Part shown: piece by piece, positions 1 through 4,609 of the stretch | Layout of the letters: each line of letters opens with the position of its first letter | How positions within the stretch are numbered: the first letter of the stretch is position 1 | NCBI GenBank assembly: GCA_030064695.1 | Contig: JASHYV010000056.1 | Location: 1-5,415, forward strand | Source: Thermoplasmata archaeon | GTDB taxonomy: Archaea; Thermoplasmatota; Thermoplasmata; UBA184 | Length of the DNA: 5,415 bases | Direction: 5' to 3' | Made by a program: the position numbers and the translations under genes | Notes under the pieces: generated by a model | Database searches by the model: none | What the model was told of the DNA's origin: nothing | What the model saw: only the letters and a program-made list of their open reading frames with translations

Positions 1-92
1 GTACTCGAGGCCCATGGGGAGAGGGGGATGGGAGCACGGGGATTTGAACCCCGATATGCGGGTCTCTCCGCGCGCTCCAGTCACTCGTCACG

Positions 93-109
93 GGGGCGCG
101 GGGCGCCCC
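93..109 (-). repeat. GC-only hairpin in the middle of the tRNA intron
   Basis: GGGGCG (93-98) pairs with CGCCCC (104-109) across a 5-nt loop. The self-complementary 10-mer GGGGCGCCCC at 100-109 is an alternative pairing. Either gives a very stable second stem in the intron. I read it as structural and see no other function. Confidence 0.6.
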
Positions 110-130
110 TCCGCAGACCCGAAATCGTTC

Positions 131-153
131 CAGGACGGCCGACGGCCGTCCTG
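131..153 (-). repeat. Perfect 10-bp hairpin at the start of the tRNA intron
   Basis: CAGGACGGCC pairs perfectly with GGCCGTCCTG across a 3-nt loop (10 bp in a 23-nt span). It begins one base inside the intron and would stack directly behind the 5' splice bulge. It is probably a structural element of the pre-tRNA or of the excised intron. Confidence 0.8.
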
Positions 154-218
154 ACTGGAGCCCGCTGGTCTGCCAGATTAGCCTATGCTCCCTCCCCGCC
201 GACCGGGAGCCTTCGGAG

Positions 219-228
219 AGATATGGTT
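219..228 (-). promoter_or_regulatory. Weak TATA-like box for tRNA-Trp
   Basis: On the minus strand CCATATCT lies about 27-34 nt upstream of the mature tRNA 5' end at 192. That is a workable distance for an archaeal TATA box if transcription starts a few bases before the mature end. The match to the archaeal consensus is modest and no clear BRE is visible. Confidence 0.35.
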
Positions 229-238
229 TGTCGTGGAC

Positions 239-265
239 CGAGGCCCGAGCGCCACCGGGCTCTCG
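239..265. repeat. Imperfect inverted repeat upstream of the transporter promoter
   Basis: The left arm CGAGGCCCG (239-247) and right arm CGGGCTCTCG (256-265) form nine base pairs with one bulged T at 261, separated by 8 nt. The repeat ends a few bases before the TATA-like box at 271, where an archaeal activator or repressor could bind. In DNA this GC-rich such repeats arise by chance, so an operator role is only a suggestion. Confidence 0.3.
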
Positions 266-270
266 CAACC

Positions 271-280
271 CTTATGTGAA
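271..280 (+). promoter_or_regulatory. TATA-like box of the transporter operon, leaderless spacing
   Basis: CTTATGTGAA is the only AT-rich stretch in a very GC-rich gap. Its centre is about 26 nt upstream of the ATG at 302, the usual archaeal distance from TATA box to transcription start. No GGAGG-like Shine-Dalgarno lies between it and the ATG. Together these suggest a leaderless mRNA starting at or next to the ATG, and they support 302 as the start codon. Confidence 0.5.
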
Positions 281-301
281 AGACTGTTTGTCCAGAATCC
301 A

Positions 302-1324
302 ATGACGTTGAGCGCCGCCGCACCGACGCCTGCTCCCCGCCGCACCGTCTCGCTCGCCCTGCTCGTCGTGGTCGTCCTCGTCGTGGCCGGAGCGGCCGTG
401 GCGGCGACTGCGGGCTACTACGCGCTTCGCCCGAGCTCTACGGGCTCCACGCCCGGATCCATCACGGTCGTCGACGACCTCGGCCGAACGGTGACCGTGC
501 CGCGGGACCCTGCGCGGATCGCCGTGCTCGGCCCGAGCATCATGGACATCGTCTACCGTCTCGGTCTCCGGAGCCACGTGGTCGGGGTCGACTGCTACGC
601 GACGGCGCTCGGGGGGCTCTCCGATGACTACTCGCCGGACCAGATCGCGCTCTGGAACCTCACCTCCTCGATGTGCGTGCAGGTCGGGCCTACCTTCGCT
701 CCCGAAACCCTCGTGAACGTGACGCCCTCGCTCGTGCTGGCCTCCACGATCGTCTCGATCGCGGCCGTCGAGGAGATCAGCGCCGACCTCCACATCCCGG
801 TCGTGATGCTCCAGCCCCCCACCCTCAGCGGGGTGCTCGTCGACGTGTCGCTCGTGGCCGAGATCTTCGGCGTCGCCTCCGCGGCCCAGCAGCTGAACGG
901 CATCCTCTCGGCCGAGCTGTACAATGCGACACAGGTCACCGCGAACCTCACGAGCTTCCCGACGGTCCTGGTCACGTATGACGTGGACTCGAACGGCTAC
1001 TGGACGTTCGGGCCCGGCACCTTCGGAGAGTCCCTGATCGAGATCTGCGGCGGATCGAGCATCTCGGCCAACGCCACGATCCCGTACCCCGAACTCTCGC
1101 CGGCGCAGGTCCTGGTCGCGAACCCGCAGTGGATCGTCTACGGCGTCGGCTTCGGGCTCAACGAGAGCACTTACGCCGGCGGCCCGCTCTGGTCCGACTT
1201 CAATGCGGTGAAGTACGGCAACCTCACGGGCATTAACTCGAACTGGCTCACGGAACCCGACCCCACGATGATCCTGCAGGGCATCCCGGCGTTGCTCGCC
1301 GTGCTCGCCCCGGCTTCGCCGTGA
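302..1324 (+). CDS. btuF: Membrane-anchored ABC transporter substrate-binding protein, BtuF/FecB type
   Basis: This 340-residue protein is the extracytoplasmic receptor of the uptake system encoded with the next two genes. Residues 14-38 form one hydrophobic helix after Arg13-Arg14. No lipobox cysteine follows, so it is probably an uncleaved anchor, with a Ser/Thr/Gly-rich linker at 44-53. The periplasmic-binding fold (PF01497 type) begins at about 54 with the typical opening VVDDLGRTVTVP and continues with AVLGPSIMDIVYRLGL. WTFGPGTFGESLIEICGG at 234-251 matches the BtuF/FecB second-lobe motif. Seven N-X-S/T sequons (N119, 139, 208, 215, 257, 287, 307) suggest surface glycosylation. Cys98 and Cys125 flank an insertion and might form a disulfide. 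I chose ATG 302 over the in-frame ATG at 185, which would place 39 non-signal-like residues before the helix and start inside the tRNA. Cobalamin is the likeliest ligand because of the BtuD-type ATPase; haem or an iron siderophore remains possible. Confidence 0.88.
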   Translation: MTLSAAAPTPAPRRTVSLALLVVVVLVVAGAAVAATAGYYALRPSSTGSTPGSITVVDDLGRTVTVPRDPARIAVLGPSIMDIVYRLGLRSHVVGVDCYATALGGLSDDYSPDQIALWNLTSSMCVQVGPTFAPETLVNVTPSLVLASTIVSIAAVEEISADLHIPVVMLQPPTLSGVLVDVSLVAEIFGVASAAQQLNGILSAELYNATQVTANLTSFPTVLVTYDVDSNGYWTFGPGTFGESLIEICGGSSISANATIPYPELSPAQVLVANPQWIVYGVGFGLNESTYAGGPLWSDFNAVKYGNLTGINSNWLTEPDPTMILQGIPALLAVLAPASP

Positions 1325-2438
1325 GACGGGCCGGGGGGAAGCCACGGGGGCCGAGTCCGCGGCACGACCGACGGCCCTGCGGCACCCGGGCGTCATCGCG
1401 CTGCTGCTCGCCGGGCTCGCGGTCCTCATCCTCTTCGTCTCGCCCCTCTTGGGCGCGGTGAGCATCCCGGCTCGGGACGCGTTCCAGATCCTCCTGCACG
1501 AGCTCACCGGCGGGTACCTCTTCCCACAGCCGTGTGCGGGGACCCCGGTCTCCCCCACGCTCTGTGGGGCCTACGTGACGATCATCTGGCAGCTGTACCT
1601 GCCCGAGATCCTCCTCGCGCTGATCGTCGGGGCAGCGCTCGGGATCTCGGGCGGGGCGCTGCAAGGCGTCTTCCGGAACCCGCTCGCGGACCCGTTCCTG
1701 CTCGGAATCTCGAGCGGGGGGACGATCGGGGCCGCCGTGATCTACGTCTACCGGTATCAGGAGGCCCAGGCCGACGTCTACCTCCCCCTGTTCGCCTTTC
1801 TGGGGGCGATCGGGACCGGCCTCCTGATCCTGGGGGTGGCCCGGGGCCGATACAGCTCCGTGGAGACCCTGCTGCTCACCGGGGTCGCGCTCGCGAACCT
1901 CTTGTCCGCCATCCTCTCCCTGATCCTTCTCTACAACCCGACCGGTAGCGAGCAGGTGACGTTCTGGCTGCTGGGAGGTCTCGGACTCGCCGACTGGCAG
2001 GTGGACGGCATCGCCGCGGGGAGCGTGCTGGTGCTCGGCACCCTGATCGCGCTGCACGGCCGAGAGCTCAACCTCGTGCAGCTCGGGAACGACGTCGCCC
2101 AGAGCGCGGGCGTCGACGCCCGTCGGGTCCGGGTGCGGGTCATCCTCCTCGCGTCGATGGCGACCGCGGTGGCGGTGGCGTTCACCGGCATCATCGGGTT
2201 CGTCGGGCTGGTCTCCCCGCACGTGGTGCGACGGCTGTTCCGTCCGGACTATCGGATCGTGCTGCCCGGGGCGGCGCTCGTGGGCGCGCTGTTCCTCCTC
2301 ACGGCCCGCGACGTCTCGTACGTGTTCTTCGCGGGCTCGGTGCTGCCGATCGGGATCTTCACGGCGTTCGCGGGGGTCCCCTTCTTCCTGTACCTGCTCT
2401 ACCGCCAGCGCCGGAGCTCCACGATGGGGGCCCTGTGA
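1321..2438 (+). CDS. btuC: FecCD/BtuC-type ABC transporter permease, with a frame break near its start
   Basis: This is the membrane channel of the uptake system. Family landmarks, numbered from TTG 1449, are GAALGISGGALQGVFRNPLA (61-80), the FWLLGGL helix start (172-178), and GFVGLVSPHVVRRLF (250-264), the loop that contacts the ATPase. The usual ending PIGIFTAFAGVPFFLYLLY is at 300-318. The first membrane helix, VIALLLAGLAVLILF (1392-1436), lies upstream of TTG 1449 in the same frame. That frame, open from 1272, has no ATG, GTG or TTG before 1449; only CTG occurs (1377, 1401, 1404). A GTG at 1321 overlaps the upstream stop as GTGA, exactly like the next junction, but is in another frame. 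One extra base near the six-G run 1333-1338 would join GTG 1321 to the first helix, giving about 372 residues. Cys29 and Cys39 sit in an enlarged loop after helix 1. The family is certain, the start is not. Confidence 0.88.
1333..1338 (+). other. Six-G run, candidate site of a 1-nt indel
   Basis: A homopolymer of six G lies between the GTG at 1321 and the first membrane helix of the permease. Adding one base here moves the GTG frame into the permease frame and gives an unbroken N-terminus beginning with a short Arg/Ala/Gly-rich cytoplasmic tail. It could be an assembly error, a real mutation or, less likely, a programmed slip site. A five-G run at 1346-1350 is a second candidate. Confidence 0.45.
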
Positions 2439-3766
2439 CCGAGCCCACCGCGGGGGCCCCCGCGCTGCGCCTCCGCGGGGTGCGTGTGCTCTACGGGAGC
2501 CGCGTGGCGCTCGCCGGCGTCGATCTGGAGGTCCCGGCCGGGCAGTTCCTCGCCCTCGCCGGCCCCAACGGGTCGGGCAAGTCCACGCTCCTGCGCGGCG
2601 TGCTCGGTCTGACCGAGATCGCGGACGGTTCGATCGAGCTCTTCGGCGCTCCGGCCGAGAGCCTCCCGATCGTCGAGCGGGCGCGCCGCATTGCGTGGGT
2701 GCCCCAGGAGGAGGCGCCGCGGGACAACGTCCGCCTCGCCGACTACGTGCTCTACGGCCGGTTCGCCTACCACGGCGCCCTCGACGCGGAGACCGCCGTC
2801 GATCGGGAGATCGCCCGGACCGCCCTCGTCGAGGCGGGCCTCGCGGATCGGGCCGCCGACGGCATCCTGACGCTGAGCGGCGGCGAGCGGCAGCGGGCGG
2901 TGTTGGCCCGCGCCCTGGCCCAGACCGCACCGATCCTGCTGCTCGATGAGCCGACGGCGCACCTCGACGTCGCCCATCAGCTGGACCTGTTCGGGCGGGT
3001 GCGCCGTCTCGCGCGCGAGCGGGGCGTCACGATCGTCGCGGCGGTCCACGACCTCAACCTGGCCGCCCGGTTCGCGGACCGGATCGTGGTGCTCTCGCAC
3101 GGACGGCTCGTCGCGGACGGGGCTCCCTCCTCCGTGCTCACGACCGACCTGCTCGCCCGGGTCTGGGGGATCGTCGCGGATCTCCGCCGGGACGCCCGGT
3201 CCGGCCTCCCGTACTTGATCCCGCAGTCACTGCTGAACGCCCCGCTCGGCGGCCCGCCGACGCTCGGGCCCGTGCATGTGGTGGGCGGCGGCGGCACGGC
3301 GAGCCCCCTCCTTCGGCGCCTCTCGGACGACGGCTACCGATTGAGCGCCGGCGTCCTCCCGCTGCTCGACTCGGACGCGGAGACGGCGGAGGGGCTCTCG
3401 ATCCCCGCCGCGGTCGAGGCGCCCTTCGCGCCGATCGGACCGGCGGCGATCGAGCGCAACGCGGAGCTGCTCGCGTCCGCTCGGGCCATCGTGGTCGCGC
3501 CGTTCCCGGTGGGTCCCTCGAACCTCGCGAACCTGGAGGCGCTGCGGCCCCGGGCCGGTCGGGTGCCGATCGCGCTGCTCGACCGCCCTCCGATCGCCGA
3601 GCGGGACTTCACGGGCGGCCGGGCCGCCGCGATCTATCGAGAGCTCCGGGACCGGGGCGCGGACGAGGTCCTGGACCTCGACGCGCTCCTCGAATGGCTT
3701 CGGGCCCGACTCCCGGGCCCGTCAGCGGCGGGCGCGACGCCCTCGAGCCTCTCGGCCCAGCGGTAG
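2435..3766 (+). CDS. btuD: ABC transporter ATPase, BtuD/FhuC type, with C-terminal Rossmann-like domain
   Basis: This 443-residue protein powers the transporter. The nucleotide-binding domain fills residues 10-255 and all motifs are intact: Walker A GPNGSGKST (43-51), Q-loop Gln91, signature LSGGERQ (147-153), Walker B ILLLDEP (167-173) with catalytic Glu172, D-loop HLD (176-178) and switch His205. Plain FhuC/BtuD ATPases end at about 260 residues. Here a further domain follows at about 279-425, opening with VHVVGGGGTASPLLRRL, a glycine-rich nucleotide-fold start. From memory, archaeal BtuD of Halobacterium has a similar tail, which is my main reason for favouring cobalamin; the tail's role is unknown to me. 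The GTG start overlaps the permease stop as GTGA, which suggests translational coupling. The last 15 codons overlap the end of the convergent regulator gene and encode a low-complexity Ser/Ala-rich tail. Confidence 0.93.
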   Translation: MTEPTAGAPALRLRGVRVLYGSRVALAGVDLEVPAGQFLALAGPNGSGKSTLLRGVLGLTEIADGSIELFGAPAESLPIVERARRIAWVPQEEAPRDNVRLADYVLYGRFAYHGALDAETAVDREIARTALVEAGLADRAADGILTLSGGERQRAVLARALAQTAPILLLDEPTAHLDVAHQLDLFGRVRRLARERGVTIVAAVHDLNLAARFADRIVVLSHGRLVADGAPSSVLTTDLLARVWGIVADLRRDARSGLPYLIPQSLLNAPLGGPPTLGPVHVVGGGGTASPLLRRLSDDGYRLSAGVLPLLDSDAETAEGLSIPAAVEAPFAPIGPAAIERNAELLASARAIVVAPFPVGPSNLANLEALRPRAGRVPIALLDRPPIAERDFTGGRAAAIYRELRDRGADEVLDLDALLEWLRARLPGPSAAGATPSSLSAQR

Positions 3767-4552
3767 CACTTCGAGGCGAGGCGGGTCCGCGAGCCCGAAC
3801 GCCGCCACGAGGCGAGGGAGGTCCCGCTCGGCGACGAAGACGGTGCAGTCCACCCCGATCCGCGCCGCCTCCCGGCAGGCGGCTGCGACCGCGAAGCGGA
3901 TCGGAACCCGCGGGGTGGCGGCCCGTACCGCGTGGTACGCTTCCAGCCCCTCCGCGCCGAGCAGGTCCTCCGCGACGGGCAGCGCCGCTCGGATCCGACG
4001 CGGGAGATCGGCCCGGGCGAGTTCCTCGTCGGAGATCGTCCGTACCGACACCCGGCCCGGCGTGATCCGCACGATCCCGTCGAGCTCCTCCACTTCGGCG
4101 AGCGCTCCGGCGCGCACGGCCCGGACGACCCTCCCTCGGGACGCTCCCGAGCCGCCCGGGCGCGCCGTGAGCAGGCCCTGGCGCATCTCGAGCGAGACCG
4201 CCTCCCCGGCCCGCAGGTCGGAGTCGGCGAGCGCCCGGGTCGAGCGGATGACGTGCAGCCGCTCGATCCGCCCGCCCACGTCGGTGCCGAGCTCGGTCAG
4301 GGCCCCGTGGAGCCAGGCGATGCCCTCGATCGTCGGGCGGTATCGCCCTTCCCGGACCGCGACCAGGCCCCGGCGGCGGAGTCCCCGGAAGGTGTGCGAG
4401 GCCGCCTGTACCGTGAGGCCCAGCCGCTCCGCGACGGGCTTGAGCTGGGTGGGCTCGAGGGTGGCGCACTCGTACAGGAAGAGCAGCTCGGTGACGGCGC
4501 CGCTGCGGCGAAGCCCCGGGAGCCCCTCCGGGGGCGCGGACGACACCGGCAT
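3722..4552 (-). CDS. Winged-helix transcriptional regulator, COG1497-like
   Basis: This 276-residue protein is a probable DNA-binding regulator. Residues 20-75 form a winged helix: helices around TELLFLYECA and TQLKPVAERLGL, recognition helix TVQAASHTFRGLRRRGL (47-63), then a wing VREGRYRPT (66-74). The pattern of this wing, then EGIAWL, a region around LRAGEAVSLEMRQGLLTA (113-130), and a C-terminal half with AYHAVR and a hydrophobic helix-strand unit (218-240) resembles the archaeal predicted-regulator family COG1497. I recall that family from memory and could not search. The C-terminal half probably senses a ligand or mediates dimerisation; the effector is unknown. ATG 4552 has a TATA-like box about 27 nt upstream and no Shine-Dalgarno, fitting a leaderless message. 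It lies 57 nt downstream of uvrB on the same strand. Its 3' end overlaps the ATPase gene by 45 nt. Confidence 0.82.
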   Translation of the reverse strand: MPVSSAPPEGLPGLRRSGAVTELLFLYECATLEPTQLKPVAERLGLTVQAASHTFRGLRRRGLVAVREGRYRPTIEGIAWLHGALTELGTDVGGRIERLHVIRSTRALADSDLRAGEAVSLEMRQGLLTARPGGSGASRGRVVRAVRAGALAEVEELDGIVRITPGRVSVRTISDEELARADLPRRIRAALPVAEDLLGAEGLEAYHAVRAATPRVPIRFAVAAACREAARIGVDCTVFVAERDLPRLVAAFGLADPPRLEVLPLGREARGRRARR

Positions 4553-4574
4553 TCGCCCGGGCAGGCGACCGGGA

Positions 4575-4583
4575 GCTAAAACG
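4575..4583 (-). promoter_or_regulatory. TATA-like box of the regulator gene, leaderless spacing
   Basis: On the minus strand CGTTTTAGC is centred about 27 nt upstream of the ATG at 4552, within otherwise GC-rich DNA. No ribosome binding site lies between the box and the ATG. This suggests that the regulator has its own promoter and a leaderless transcript rather than depending on uvrB readthrough. Confidence 0.45.
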
Positions 4584-4586
4584 GCA

Positions 4587-4602
4587 TTTCCCCGGGGGGA
4601 AA
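4587..4602. promoter_or_regulatory. Palindrome upstream of the regulator, candidate operator
   Basis: TTTCCCC (4587-4593) and GGGGAAA (4596-4602) are perfect 7-nt inverted repeats with a 2-nt centre. An outer 3-bp CGG/CCG extension (4582-4584 with 4604-4606) forms if a small internal loop is allowed. The palindrome sits 3 nt upstream of the TATA-like box, where BRE binding by TFB occurs, so a dimeric regulator here could block or help initiation. Self-regulation by the adjacent winged-helix protein is the simplest guess. It could instead act as a 3' hairpin for uvrB, whose stop is 8 nt away. Confidence 0.45.
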
Positions 4603-4609
4603 ACCGGCT

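Larger units (their letters stand above)
64..154 (-). other. 91-nt tRNA-Trp intron at position 37/38
   Basis: The insertion lies between G37 and A38, the classic archaeal site. The splice motif is visible on the minus strand: anticodon stem GCGGG/CCCGC, a 3-nt bulge AGA at the 3' site, a 4-bp central helix CTCC/GGAG, and a 3-nt bulge AGT at the 5' site. Both bulges would be cut after their second base, as expected for the archaeal tRNA splicing endonuclease. The inner flanking helix of a canonical bulge-helix-bulge is not evident, so this looks like a relaxed motif. The interior folds into strong GC hairpins at 131-153 and 93-109. I see no D box (CUGA) and no exact C box, so the box C/D methylation guide known from some euryarchaeal tRNA-Trp introns is not recognisable. 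Confidence 0.88.
29..192 (-). tRNA. tRNA-Trp (anticodon CCA), intron-containing
   Basis: Reading the minus strand, the first seven bases GGGAGCA (192-186) pair perfectly with TGCTCCC (36-30), followed by discriminator A at 29. The T arm is a perfect 5-bp stem CGGGG/CCCCG with loop TTCAAAT. The D loop has A14, G18-G19 and A21. The D stem GGCT/GACC is weak, with one C-A mismatch and one U-G pair. Removing the intron leaves anticodon stem GCGGG/CCCGC around loop CUCCAGA, with CCA at 34-36, so this is the tryptophan tRNA. The variable loop is 4 nt (ATAT). Exon 1 is 192-155 and exon 2 is 63-29, giving a 73-nt mature tRNA. CCA is not encoded, so it must be added by a nucleotidyltransferase. Confidence 0.95.

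Noticed and set aside
85..91. C-box-like GTGACGA in the tRNA intron as part of a box C/D guide RNA
   Set aside because: It has one mismatch to the C box, no CUGA D or D' box exists in the intron, and the anticodon-complementary segment is not followed by a D box at guide spacing.
185..301. In-frame upstream ATG at 185 as start of the binding protein
   Set aside because: It starts inside the tRNA gene, would add 39 residues without signal character before the membrane helix, and ignores the TATA-like box at 271-280, which fits a start at 302.
193..301. Cobalamin riboswitch in front of the transporter operon
   Set aside because: The gap is too short, shows no B12-box-like element, and the promoter spacing predicts a leaderless transcript with no 5' UTR to hold one.
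272..1558. Long open frame on the minus strand opposite the binding protein
   Set aside because: Its translation is Arg/Gly/Glu/Asp-rich without domain motifs, typical of a GC-rich antisense shadow; the plus strand carries a clear family protein.
1248..2930. 560-codon open frame on the minus strand opposite permease and ATPase
   Set aside because: It is rich in Arg, Gly, Pro and Glu, has no recognisable domain, and spans two well-supported genes on the other strand. Lack of stops is expected at this GC content.
4567..4576. The 10-mer GACCGGGAGC shared by 201-210 and 4567-4576 as a common operator
   Set aside because: Single 10-nt matches are expected by chance many times in 5.4 kb, more so at high GC; it is not palindromic and its position relative to the two starts differs.
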